Positions 1 through 6,510 of a stretch of DNA of 8,681 nt are shown one piece after another. The position numbers and the translations under genes were made by a program. Every line of letters begins with the position of its first letter. The first letter of the stretch is position 1. The notes under the pieces are model-generated. The model had not been told where the DNA came from, searched no databases, and worked only from the letters and a program-made list of their open reading frames with translations. Source of the stretch: Bordetella parapertussis (GTDB lineage Bacteria; Pseudomonadota; Gammaproteobacteria; Burkholderiales; Burkholderiaceae_C); assembly GCA_945900695.1 (NCBI GenBank), contig CAMDJU010000108.1, forward strand, positions 1-8,681, given 5' to 3'.

Positions 1-320
1 TCGTGGTTGAACTCGGAGTGGCGCACACCCGTACCAGCACTCATGCGCTGCACATCCCCGGGGGGAATGCCTTTGACATTGCCCATGTTGTCTTGGTGGG
101 CCAAATTGCCCGACAGCACGTAGCTGATGATCTCCATGTCTTGGTGGCCATGGGTGCCAAAACCGGTGCCTGGCGCGATCCGGTCTTCGTTGACCACCCG
201 CAAGTTGCCCCAACCCATGAACTGCGGGTCGTGGTAGCCCGCAAAGGAAAAACTGTGAAACGACTTCAACCAACCATGGTCGGCGTAGCCCCTGTCTTGT
301 GATCGTCGAACCATTTGCAT
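1..320 (-). CDS. Pirin family protein (YhhW-like), N-terminal part
   Basis: This is the first 106 residues of a pirin-type bicupin; the C-terminal half lies outside the window. Conserved family stretches are visible: [15 protein letters not shown] (residues 15-29), [17 protein letters not shown] (55-71) and [12 protein letters not shown] (94-105). The four metal ligands of the N-terminal cupin are present as His57, His59, His101 and Glu103, the same positions as in E. coli YhhW. A metal-dependent, quercetin 2,3-dioxygenase-like cytosolic enzyme is therefore plausible, but the true substrate of most bacterial pirins is unknown. The first ATG (318-320) is chosen because AAGGAG sits 6 nt upstream; a second ATG two codons in is spaced too far from it. 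The gene is divergent from the YhaJ-like LysR gene, its likely regulator. In E. coli yhaJ neighbours the pirin gene yhaK, but YhaK lacks these metal ligands, so this pirin is closer to YhhW. Confidence 0.93.
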   Translation of the reverse strand, partial: MQMVRRSQDRGYADHGWLKSFHSFSFAGYHDPQFMGWGNLRVVNEDRIAPGTGFGTHGHQDMEIISYVLSGNLAHQDNMGNVKGIPPGDVQRMSAGTGVRHSEFNH

Positions 321-372
321 GCCTGTCTCCTTCAGTGGTTTGAACTGTAAAACCGGCCTGTGGCCCCGTGGT

Positions 373-393
373 TGATGCAAATTGATGGCATCA
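373..393. promoter_or_regulatory. Candidate operator dyad between pirin and lysR genes
   Basis: A perfect inverted repeat, TGATGC-N9-GCATCA, lies in the 104-nt divergent gap between the pirin start (320) and the preferred lysR start (425). LysR-type regulators usually bind interrupted dyads in such gaps, so this is the best binding-site candidate. It is not a textbook T-N11-A centred box; the symmetric T/A pair here is T-N13-A. A second, weaker repeat, GGTTT-N8-AAACC, lies at 337-354 nearer the pirin gene. I found no convincing -35/-10 pair for either gene. Confidence 0.5.
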
Positions 394-424
394 TTCAAAA
401 AATTTGATTGATAAAGGCCCGATC

Positions 425-1399
425 ATGCTAACGCCTCGCCAAGTTTTGACCCCCGACAGCCTGGCCATGCTCAAAAACATTGACCATTTGGGCAGCTTTG
501 CCGCTGCAGCGCGCGCCATGGGCCTGGTGCCCAGCGCCTTGAGCTACCGGGTGCGCCAAATGGAGGAAGCGCTCGATGTGCTGCTGTTCACCCGCGCAGC
601 CCGTCAAGCGCGGTTGACCGCTGCCGGGCGCGAATTGCTGCAAGAAGGCCAGCGCCTGCTGGCCGAAATGGACAGCATTGCCCAGCGCGTCAAGCGCTTG
701 GCCACCGGTTGGGAGAGCCAATTCACCGTGGCGTACGACAGCATCATCGACCCGGCGGTGGTGATGGATATGTGCACGGCGTTTTATGCCGACAACCCAC
801 CCACGCGGCTGCGACTGCGCCACGAGACCTTGAGCGGCACGCTCTACAGCCTGAGCTCTGGGCAAGCCGACTTGGCCGTGGGGGTGGACATGCAGCTGAG
901 CCCCGCTTTGGGTTTGCGTTTTGCCGAATTGGGGGCCTTGGTGCGCTTTGTGTTTTGTGTCGCACCCCAACACCCGTTGGCCCGCAGCCCCCAGCCTTTG
1001 AGCGACGCGAGCATCCAATCTCACCGCGCTGTGGCCGTGGCCGACTCGGTGCCGCAAGGCCAAGGCGTGACCATCGGCTTGCTGCCCGGGCAAGATGTGT
1101 TCACCGTGCCCAGCATGGCCCTCAAGCTGGACGCCCAACTGCGCGGCCTGGGCGTGGGGTTTTTGCCCGAACCCTTGGCCATGCCGCACATCAAGGCTGG
1201 TCACTTGGTCGCCTGCGATGTACAACGGCCCCAACGCAGTGGCAAGCTGGGTTATGCCTGGCGCGAAGCCCCCGGGGAGGCGGCCGAGACCGCAGACAAG
1301 CGCGCTCTGCAATGGTGGCGCAAAGCCTTGGACCAGCCGCACACCCGCAACGCCTTACTGGGGCAATCGAGCACTGTTCAGCGCGCGCCATCGGTGTAA
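425..1399 (+). CDS. LysR-family transcriptional regulator, YhaJ-like
   Basis: This is a 324-residue LysR-type regulator with an N-terminal winged helix-turn-helix (about residues 10-70, with GSFAAAARAMGLVPSALSYR at 23-42) and a C-terminal effector-binding domain (about 95-300). The HTH, the following LF.R and LT..GR.LL..G segments, the GWE turn after the linker helix, and the later AVAD segment strongly resemble E. coli YhaJ, a regulator reported to respond to dinitrotoluene-derived aromatics. The effector here is unknown. The ATG at 425 is preferred over the in-frame TTG at 404: it has AAAGG a few bases upstream and gives a normal N-terminus. It is divergent from the pirin gene across a candidate operator. 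Its stop is only 9 nt before the FAD oxidoreductase gene, so the two are probably co-transcribed. The last 20 or so residues are low-complexity and poorly conserved. Confidence 0.93.
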   Translation: MLTPRQVLTPDSLAMLKNIDHLGSFAAAARAMGLVPSALSYRVRQMEEALDVLLFTRAARQARLTAAGRELLQEGQRLLAEMDSIAQRVKRLATGWESQFTVAYDSIIDPAVVMDMCTAFYADNPPTRLRLRHETLSGTLYSLSSGQADLAVGVDMQLSPALGLRFAELGALVRFVFCVAPQHPLARSPQPLSDASIQSHRAVAVADSVPQGQGVTIGLLPGQDVFTVPSMALKLDAQLRGLGVGFLPEPLAMPHIKAGHLVACDVQRPQRSGKLGYAWREAPGEAAETADKRALQWWRKALDQPHTRNALLGQSSTVQRAPSV

Positions 1400-1408
1400 A
1401 GTCGGGCC

Positions 1409-2473
1409 ATGGCAGCACATCACATTGCAATCGTGGGCGCAGGCATGGCGGGTATCACCGCAGCCCGCACTTTGGCGCAAGCCGGGCACCAAGTCATGGT
1501 GTTTGACAAAAGCCTCGGCGTCGGAGGTCGCATGGCCACCCGGCGCAGCCCATTCGGCGGTTTTGACCACGGGGCGCAGTACTTCACGGTGCGCGATCCC
1601 CGCATGGCCTTGGCCCTTCAAACCGTTCCCGACAGCCTGACCCACTGCCGCCCCTGGAGCGCCAATGCCGTGCGCGTGCTCGACCCCTCTGGCCGGGTGG
1701 TGGAAGCCGCCAGGCCTGGGCCCGAAGCCCATTGGGTGGGTGTGCCCGGCATGAGCGCCCTGCTCAAGCACTGGGCCCAGCCCTTGGCCGATGCCGGCGT
1801 ATTGCGCTTGGGCCAACCCGTTCTGTCATTGCAAGCCGACCCGCGCAAAGCCAGTCGCTGGTCTTTGCAAGGTGTGGACACCGAAGGGCACGCTTGGCAA
1901 CAAGGGGGCTTTGACCGCGTGGTTTTGGCCATGCCCGCCCCACAAGTGGCACACCTGTTGCAATCCAGCCCAGGGCGCGGCGCCGCCAGCAGCTTGATCA
2001 CGCCCACCCTGGGGGTGCAAATTGCCCCCTGCTGGACCTTGATGCTGGCCTACCCCCAAGCCAGCCAGCCCGGGCTGACCCACTTGGGCCCGCAATGGAA
2101 TGCCGCCCGCAGCACCCACCACCGCATTGCCTGGCTGGCGCGGGAATCGTCCAAGCCAGGGCGCAGCAGCATCGAGCGCTGGACACTGCAAGCCAGTGCC
2201 GAATGGTCGCTCGAGCACCTCAACGATGACGCCGAGCGGGTGCAACTCAAATTGCAACGCGCGTTTGCCGAGTTGACTGGCATCCACACCGGACCCAGCC
2301 ATGCCCAAGCGCATTTGTGGCGCTACGCCAAAACCACCCACCCCTTGGGTCAGCCTTACCAATGGGACAGCGCCATGGGCTTGGGCACCTGCGGGGATTG
2401 GCACCTTGGGCACCGGGTGGAAGACGCCTTCGTCTCTGGCCTCGAACTGGGGCTGCACCTGTGCGGTAAATGA
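1409..2473 (+). CDS. Renalase-like FAD-dependent oxidoreductase
   Basis: This 354-residue protein belongs to the small bacterial FAD/NAD(P)-dependent amine-oxidase superfamily group related to renalase. The N-terminus has the dinucleotide-binding Rossmann motif GAGMAG (Gly10, Gly12, Gly15), an acidic residue ending the second strand (Asp33), and the [10 protein letters not shown] motif (37-46) followed by FDHGAQYFT (52-60), both hallmarks of the group. Near the C-terminus, CGDW (328-331) and VEDAFVSG form the second FAD-contacting motif, so the fold is complete. Bacterial renalases oxidise off-pathway dihydro forms of NAD(P)H back to NAD(P)+; whether this protein does so or oxidises another small molecule is not shown by sequence. 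There is no signal peptide, so it is cytosolic. The ATG at 1409 has only a weak ribosome site and follows the lysR stop by 9 nt; the 3' end overlaps gluQ by ATGA. It is likely the middle gene of a lysR-FAD-gluQ operon. Confidence 0.9.
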   Translation: MAAHHIAIVGAGMAGITAARTLAQAGHQVMVFDKSLGVGGRMATRRSPFGGFDHGAQYFTVRDPRMALALQTVPDSLTHCRPWSANAVRVLDPSGRVVEAARPGPEAHWVGVPGMSALLKHWAQPLADAGVLRLGQPVLSLQADPRKASRWSLQGVDTEGHAWQQGGFDRVVLAMPAPQVAHLLQSSPGRGAASSLITPTLGVQIAPCWTLMLAYPQASQPGLTHLGPQWNAARSTHHRIAWLARESSKPGRSSIERWTLQASAEWSLEHLNDDAERVQLKLQRAFAELTGIHTGPSHAQAHLWRYAKTTHPLGQPYQWDSAMGLGTCGDWHLGHRVEDAFVSGLELGLHLCGK

Positions 2474-3384
2474 GGCCCTACCGGGGTCGGTTTGCGCCCT
2501 CGCCCACCGGCCCCTTGCACGCGGGCTCTTTGGTGGCAGCCTTGGCCAGTTGGCTCGACGCCAAAGCACATGGCGGGCAATGGTGGGTGCGCATCGAAGA
2601 CACCGATGGGCCGCGCTGCCCGCCAGGCACAGACCAGCTGATCTTGCAGCAACTGGCACAGTGCCATTTGCTCCCCGATGCACCAGTGCAATGGCAATCG
2701 CGCCGAACCCACTTGTACCAAGCGGCCTTGGACCGCCTGCGCCAAAGCGGTCGTGTGTATGCGTGCATTTGTTCGCGCAAAGACATTGCCCAGGCCTTGA
2801 ACGCCCAGGGTTGGTCTGCCCAGCGCCACGCCACAGCCCCCTACCCGGGCACTTGCAAGCGCCAGCCGCCCACGGCACTCCAACGGGTGCAACAGCCCCA
2901 AGCCTGGCGCTTTGTTGTGCCCCCTGGCGAATGGCCTTGGCACGACCGTTGGCTGGGTGCGCAATCGCAAGACCTGGCGCAAAGCGTGGGCGATGTGGTG
3001 CTGCGCCGCGCCGACGGCCCCTGGGCGTATCAATTGGCGGTGGTGGTGGACGATGCAGACCAGGGCATCACCCATGTGGTGCGCGGTCAAGACCTGGCCG
3101 ACAACACGCCACGCCAAATGGCCTTGCAACAAGCCCTGGGACTGGCCACGCCCATTTATATGCACACGCCTGTGGTGCTGGGTGAAGATGGCGAAAAACT
3201 CTCCAAGCAAAACGGTGCCCAGTCGCTCGACACCCGCCAGCCGCTGGCCTGTTTGCAAACGGCTGCATCGGTATTGGGCTTGTCGGCGCACCCGGGGACC
3301 GTGCCCCAAGCCTTGGCTTTTTGGGTCCAACAGTGGGCTAAACAGCATGGCACAAATGCCAGCGCTCAAATGGCACCGTCATAG
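2470..3384 (+). CDS. gluQ: Glutamyl-Q tRNA(Asp) synthetase
   Basis: GluQ (YadB) is a truncated glutamyl-tRNA synthetase paralogue. It activates glutamate and attaches it to the queuosine at position 34 of tRNA(Asp), independently of an anticodon-binding domain. The 304-residue length fits the family: a catalytic Rossmann domain and no C-terminal anticodon domain. Visible motifs are [15 protein letters not shown] (7-21, containing the HIGH-equivalent HAGS), RIEDTDGPR (41-49), the zinc ligands Cys99, Cys101, Tyr125 and Cys129, and the KMSKS-equivalent KLSKQ (243-247). All expected key residues are present, so it should be active if the cell makes queuosine. The ATG overlaps the stop of the FAD oxidoreductase gene (ATGA, 2470-2473), which implies translational coupling. 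A canonical Shine-Dalgarno is lacking. No intrinsic terminator follows; a 5-bp GGGCC/GGCCC hairpin at 3392-3405 has no T-tract. Confidence 0.96.
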   Translation: MRPYRGRFAPSPTGPLHAGSLVAALASWLDAKAHGGQWWVRIEDTDGPRCPPGTDQLILQQLAQCHLLPDAPVQWQSRRTHLYQAALDRLRQSGRVYACICSRKDIAQALNAQGWSAQRHATAPYPGTCKRQPPTALQRVQQPQAWRFVVPPGEWPWHDRWLGAQSQDLAQSVGDVVLRRADGPWAYQLAVVVDDADQGITHVVRGQDLADNTPRQMALQQALGLATPIYMHTPVVLGEDGEKLSKQNGAQSLDTRQPLACLQTAASVLGLSAHPGTVPQALAFWVQQWAKQHGTNASAQMAPS

Positions 3385-3516
3385 AACCTAGGGGCCATGA
3401 GGCCCAACCCCTTACACCCCTGACAGCCAGGCCATGAAACACCCCCCATCGCAAGGATGGCTCCAACATTGACCCGTCGTGCATGACCCACTGCGGCCCC
3501 TAGAATCGGCCGCTTG
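3385..3516. other. gluQ-trmB intergenic region
   Basis: This 132-nt gap holds no convincing gene. Two small hairpins are visible: GGGCC-ATGA-GGCCC at 3392-3405 and CCATC-GCAAG-GATGG at 3446-3460. Neither is followed by a T-run, so neither is a standard intrinsic terminator. A TTGACC at 3469-3474 resembles a -35 box, but it is 26 nt from the TAGAAT at 3501, too far to pair with it. Confidence 0.5.
3501..3506 (+). promoter_or_regulatory. Likely -10 element for trmB-chrA
   Basis: TAGAAT is a 5/6 match to the sigma70 -10 consensus and lies only 10 nt before the trmB ATG at 3517. Transcription starting 6-8 nt downstream of the box would leave a leader of only a few nucleotides. No -35 of good quality occurs at 16-18 nt spacing (the 17-nt position reads CGTGCA). 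The call rests on the -10 alone and on the absence of a Shine-Dalgarno sequence before trmB. Confidence 0.45.
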
Positions 3517-4311
3517 ATGAACCCCAGCACCCCACCCACAGCGCCCAAGCCCAGCGCTCCCGAACCCGCAGCAAAAGCCACCCCCACGCACATGCACAGC
3601 GGGGAAGGCCTGCGCAGAGACACGCCTTTTTTGCGCACCATCAAAACCTTTGTGACCCGCGCCGGGCGCGCCACCTCGGGTCAGTTGCGGGCGATCGAAG
3701 ACCTGGGTCCGCGCTTTGTGCTCCCCTATGCGCCTCAACCGATCGACCTGCCCGCGGTATTTGGACCTGAGCGGGCATTTGCGCCCTTGATTTTGGAGAT
3801 CGGGTTTGGCATGGGCGAGGCCACGGCCCACATTGCCCGCTTGCGCCCCAGTGATAATTTTTTGTGCTGCGAAGTGCACGAAGCGGGTGTGGGTGCCTTG
3901 CTCAAACGCATGCAAGACCCAGCCATCGAGAACATCCGCATCCTGCAACACGACGCGCTGGAGGTGCTTGAACACAACTTGGTGCCCGCCAGCCTGGACG
4001 GCATCCACATCTTCTTTCCCGACCCCTGGCACAAACTGCGCCACCACAAGCGCCGATTGATTCAGCCCGCGTATGTGACCCGGCTGACCCAGCGGCTCAA
4101 GCCCGGCGCTTATGTGCATTGCGCCACCGACTGGCAGCCCTATGCCCAGCAAATGCTGGCCGTGCTCGGTGCCGAGGCGGGCTTGAAAAACACCAGCGAC
4201 CAAGCCGATGGCTATTGCACCAAACCCGATTACCGGCCCCTCACCAAATTTGAAAATCGTGGCATCCAACTCGGTCACGGGGTGTGGGATTTGGTGTTCA
4301 AGCGGGTATGA
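3517..4311 (+). CDS. trmB: tRNA (guanine-N7)-methyltransferase
   Basis: TrmB uses S-adenosylmethionine to methylate G46 in the variable loop of many tRNAs. The 264-residue protein has the class I methyltransferase glycine motif LEIGFGMGE (93-101), an acidic strand end CEVHEAGVG, the signature [16 protein letters not shown] (166-181), TDWQPYA (204-210) and the C-terminal TKFENRG (243-249). All match E. coli TrmB closely. It is about 25 residues longer than the E. coli enzyme; the excess is a Pro/Ala-rich N-terminal tail (residues 1-25). That tail may be real, or translation may begin at the in-frame ATG at 3592. The ATG at 3517 is given because a likely -10 box lies just upstream; neither start has a clear ribosome site. 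The stop overlaps the chrA start by ATGA, so the two genes are probably translated together. Confidence 0.97.
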   Translation: MNPSTPPTAPKPSAPEPAAKATPTHMHSGEGLRRDTPFLRTIKTFVTRAGRATSGQLRAIEDLGPRFVLPYAPQPIDLPAVFGPERAFAPLILEIGFGMGEATAHIARLRPSDNFLCCEVHEAGVGALLKRMQDPAIENIRILQHDALEVLEHNLVPASLDGIHIFFPDPWHKLRHHKRRLIQPAYVTRLTQRLKPGAYVHCATDWQPYAQQMLAVLGAEAGLKNTSDQADGYCTKPDYRPLTKFENRGIQLGHGVWDLVFKRV

Positions 4312-5666
4312 CGCCAGCCACGCCTGACCCAGCGCCAGACAGCCCCCCCGCTGCGGTCAGCTTTGGCCAAGCTTTTGTCTTTTGGCTCCAATTGGGCTTC
4401 ATCAGCTTTGGCGGACCGGCCGGGCAAATAGCCCTGATGCACCAAGAATTGGTGGAGCACCGCCGATGGATTTCAGAGCAGCGTTTTTTACACGCGCTCA
4501 ACTACTGCATGGTGTTGCCCGGACCCGAGGCGCAACAACTCGCCACCTACATCGGTTGGCTGATGCACAAAACATGGGGCGGCATCGTGGCGGGGGTCTT
4601 GTTTGTGCTGCCGTCGCTGCTGATCTTGATCGGCTTGTCGTGGGTCTACATCGCTTTTGGCGAGCAGCCTGTCGTGGCCGGTTTGTTTTACGGCATCAAA
4701 CCCGCTGTGACCGCCATCGTGGTGCAAGCCGCTCACCGCATCGGCTCACGCGCCCTTAAAAACCGCTGGCTGTGGGGCATGGCTGCGGCGTCTTTTGTGG
4801 CGATTTTTGCGCTGCAGGTGCCGTTTCCTGCCATCGTGGCGGCGGCAGCCGTGGTCGGCTATGTGGGTGGCCGGATGGCGCCAGATGCCTTTCAGTCGGG
4901 GGGTGGGCACGGCACTGCCACCAAATCGTTTGGCCCCGCATTGATCGATGACCACACACCCAGCCCTGCGCATGCCCAGTTTCGCTGGCGCAGGCTGATT
5001 CACATCGGGGTGGTGGGTGGCGTTTTGTGGATTGTCCCCATGGGCTGCTTGACCTGGGCCTATGGTTGGGACCACACCCTGACCCAAATGGGGTGGTTTT
5101 TCACCAAAGCAGCGCTGTTGACCTTTGGTGGCGCCTATGCGGTTTTGCCTTATGTGTACCAAGGCGCTGTCGGCCATTACGGATGGCTCACACCCACGCA
5201 AATGATGGACGGCTTGGCCTTGGGCGAAACCACACCTGGTCCGCTGATCATGGTGGTGGCGTTTGTCGGCTTCATCGGTGCTTATGTCAAAGCCGTGCTG
5301 GGCCCCGATGCTTTGTTTTTAGCTGGCGCTGTGGCAGCGTGTGTGGTGACTTGGTTCACCTTTTTGCCGTCTTTTTTGTTTATTTTGGCCGGCGGCCCCT
5401 TGGTCGAGAGCACCCACCATCAACTTCAATGGACCGCGCCGCTGACCGCCATCACCGCCGCCGTGGTGGGGGTGATCCTGAACCTGGCTTTGTTTTTTGG
5501 CCACCAGGTGCTGTGGCCCATGGGGTTTTCAGGCCCTTTTGACGGGGTATCAGCGGCCTTGGCCCTGGGCGCTGCCATCGCGCTGTTTCGCTACAAGCGA
5601 AGCGTGATTCAAGTGATTGCAGGCTGCGCCGTGCTGGGGTTGATGGTCAAGACCATCATGGCTTGA
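4308..5666 (+). CDS. chrA: ChrA-family chromate transporter, two-domain form
   Basis: This 452-residue inner-membrane protein is a member of the chromate ion transporter (CHR) family, which exports chromate in characterised cases. It is the long form, with two homologous halves. The N-terminal half has [12 protein letters not shown] (34-45) and [16 protein letters not shown] (70-85). The C-terminal half repeats the pattern as [15 protein letters not shown] (271-285) and [14 protein letters not shown] (306-319). Many hydrophobic segments lie between, for example 93-115, 160-186, 231-250, 311-328, 335-361 and 376-398. The halves are joined by a polar, glycine/histidine-containing linker (about 195-228). 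The ATG at 4308 is chosen because it overlaps the trmB stop in ATGA; an in-frame upstream codon at 4284 would lie deep inside trmB. Physiological substrate and chromate resistance are inferred from family only; no chrB regulator is present in the window. The stop lies 7 nt from the end of the convergent toxin gene. Confidence 0.94.
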   Translation: MTPATPDPAPDSPPAAVSFGQAFVFWLQLGFISFGGPAGQIALMHQELVEHRRWISEQRFLHALNYCMVLPGPEAQQLATYIGWLMHKTWGGIVAGVLFVLPSLLILIGLSWVYIAFGEQPVVAGLFYGIKPAVTAIVVQAAHRIGSRALKNRWLWGMAAASFVAIFALQVPFPAIVAAAAVVGYVGGRMAPDAFQSGGGHGTATKSFGPALIDDHTPSPAHAQFRWRRLIHIGVVGGVLWIVPMGCLTWAYGWDHTLTQMGWFFTKAALLTFGGAYAVLPYVYQGAVGHYGWLTPTQMMDGLALGETTPGPLIMVVAFVGFIGAYVKAVLGPDALFLAGAVAACVVTWFTFLPSFLFILAGGPLVESTHHQLQWTAPLTAITAAVVGVILNLALFFGHQVLWPMGFSGPFDGVSAALALGAAIALFRYKRSVIQVIAGCAVLGLMVKTIMA

Positions 5667-5673
5667 AGCGGCA

Positions 5674-6042
5674 TCAGCCCCCCAAATCCAGAATGCCGTT
5701 GAGGCCTTCGCAGGCTTGAGCCATAAAGGCGGCAGGCAACTGCTTCCAGGGGTGCGGCCTTGCAGCCCTTGCGCGCCAGTCAAAGGATTTGGGTTGATGG
5801 GTCAACACGTAGCCCACATCTTTTTTGGGTCCCATGTATTTGATCGCAAATGGATTTGTCTCGTTGTAGGTGGCATGCGTCATGGGCAACCCAATCACTA
5901 TACCGGTGCGCACGTTGAAGGCCTTGGTGGAGAGCACCAGCATCGGGTGCTCGTTTTTCATTTCGTTACCCGCCTGAGGATTGAAATCAATCCAGATCAT
6001 GTCCCCGCGATCAGGCGCCCAGGATTTGGCGGGCGTAACCAT
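5674..6042 (-). CDS. mazF: MazF/PemK-family toxin endoribonuclease
   Basis: This 122-residue protein is a MazF/PemK-type toxin of a type II toxin-antitoxin pair. Such toxins are ribosome-independent endoribonucleases that cut single-stranded RNA at short motifs. Family landmarks in order are PDRGDMIWIDFNPQAG (10-25), HPMLVLS (32-38), the G47-P53 strand ending in the LPMT turn with Thr55 (equivalent to E. coli MazF Thr52), NPF (63-65), and QPKSFDWRAR (83-92), which matches QVKSIAWRAR of E. coli MazF. The usual catalytic Arg (Arg29 in E. coli) aligns with His32, so the active site differs from the model enzyme. The ATG at 6042 overlaps the antitoxin stop by one base (TGATG), so translation is coupled; a TTG just upstream is less likely. 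The gene is expressed from the antitoxin promoter. It converges on chrA with a 7-nt gap and has no own terminator. Confidence 0.9.
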   Translation of the reverse strand: MVTPAKSWAPDRGDMIWIDFNPQAGNEMKNEHPMLVLSTKAFNVRTGIVIGLPMTHATYNETNPFAIKYMGPKKDVGYVLTHQPKSFDWRARAARPHPWKQLPAAFMAQACEGLNGILDLGG

Positions 6043-6305
6043 CAAAAAACCTCCGCCCCTACCGGGCGACCATCCGCCATCACCTCGCCACCATGAACTT
6101 GTGGGTCATAAACCTTGAGCTTTTGGGCCAGCGTCATTTTGGGCTTGCCCCCCACCCGAACCAAAAATCCTTCGGGCACCACTTCCAGGGTCACGGGCGT
6201 GCCACGCGCCACATGCGCCGCCTTGGCCATAGGGGCGGTGATGCGCACGGCCAGCCCATTGCCCCATGTTTGTATGGTTTGTTCGGTCATCACTGCTTCA
6301 CCCAT
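6042..6305 (-). CDS. mazE: MazE/AbrB-type antitoxin
   Basis: This 87-residue protein is the antitoxin partner of the MazF-type toxin downstream. Residues 10-50 form a short beta-strand-rich, AbrB/SpoVT-like DNA-binding domain, with TWGNGLAVRI (13-22) corresponding to RWGNSPAVRI of E. coli MazE. The C-terminal tail (about 54-87) is expected to be disordered and to wrap the toxin; its end, GRPVGAEVF, resembles GEPKDKEVW of E. coli MazE. In this family the antitoxin, alone and with toxin, represses its own promoter. The ATG at 6305 is chosen because AGGAG lies 8 nt upstream and a near-consensus promoter just before it. The open frame continues upstream to 6452 but that part runs through the promoter and has no family similarity. 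A second ATG at residue 6 is possible. The stop overlaps the toxin start by one base. Confidence 0.9.
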   Translation of the reverse strand: MGEAVMTEQTIQTWGNGLAVRITAPMAKAAHVARGTPVTLEVVPEGFLVRVGGKPKMTLAQKLKVYDPQVHGGEVMADGRPVGAEVF

Positions 6306-6325
6306 GGTTATCTCTCCTTTGGTGT

Positions 6326-6348
6326 TGCGTTCAATGTAAACCAACGCA
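6326..6348. promoter_or_regulatory. Candidate autoregulatory operator over the mazEF -10
   Basis: The perfect inverted repeat TGCGTT-N11-AACGCA surrounds the -10 box and reaches the expected transcription start. This is where the antitoxin or toxin-antitoxin complex would be expected to bind. A direct repeat CAATGT occurs at 6332-6337 and 6351-6356, 19 bp apart start to start. The repeats are seen; the role is inferred. Confidence 0.45.
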
Positions 6349-6361
6349 TCCAATGTGTCAA
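6333..6361 (-). promoter_or_regulatory. Sigma70 promoter of the mazEF-type operon
   Basis: Read on the minus strand, TTGACA (6356-6361, a perfect -35) is followed after exactly 17 nt by TACATT (6333-6338, a 4/6 -10). The expected start of transcription is about 6326, leaving a leader of roughly 20 nt that contains the AAGGAG ribosome site. This is the best promoter in the window and shows that the toxin-antitoxin pair can be transcribed independently of alaS. Confidence 0.78.
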
Positions 6362-6436
6362 CATGTAGAAACAAATCTGCGGCACTCAGCCAAGCCAATC
6401 TGAGGCCAATCGAGCAAGCCTTGGCTGGGCCATCCC

Positions 6437-6480
6437 AAAAAACCAGTGGCATGCCAAAGGCCTTGGCACCCCGTCACTGG
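6437..6480 (-). terminator. Intrinsic terminator of alaS
   Basis: On the minus strand an outer stem CCAGTG/CACTGG (6475-6480 with 6443-6448) encloses an inner perfect hairpin TGCCAA-loop-TTGGCA (6452-6468). It is followed at once by six T residues (6437-6442). It begins about 30 nt after the alaS stop and ends about 75 nt before the -35 of the toxin-antitoxin promoter, so it separates the two transcription units. Confidence 0.75.
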
Positions 6481-6510
6481 GGTTGAGCTAGATGCCGAGG
6501 CTTAGGGCGG

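Noticed and set aside
428..1342. Long open frame (304 codons) antisense to the lysR gene
   Set aside because: It mirrors the GC-rich codon pattern of the real gene, has no recognisable domain and is rich in His, Gln and Gly as shadow frames are.
1826..3369. Two antisense open frames of about 340-350 codons across the FAD oxidoreductase and gluQ genes
   Set aside because: The opposite strand encodes complete, well-conserved proteins; these frames show no family motifs and no ribosome sites.
3434..3472. Twelve-residue open frame before trmB as a possible leader peptide
   Set aside because: There is no clear ribosome site, no run of regulatory codons and no attenuator-like terminator after it.
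3469..3506. TTGACC and TAGAAT as a full -35/-10 promoter pair
   Set aside because: The spacing of 26 nt is far outside the 16-18 nt range, so only the -10 was kept.
3412..4278. Open frame of 288 codons antisense to trmB
   Set aside because: It lies opposite a fully conserved trmB and contains no recognisable motif.
6306..6452. N-terminal extension of the antitoxin by 49 codons
   Set aside because: The extension runs through the promoter and terminator-proximal DNA, lacks similarity to MazE proteins, and the ATG at 6305 has a good ribosome site.
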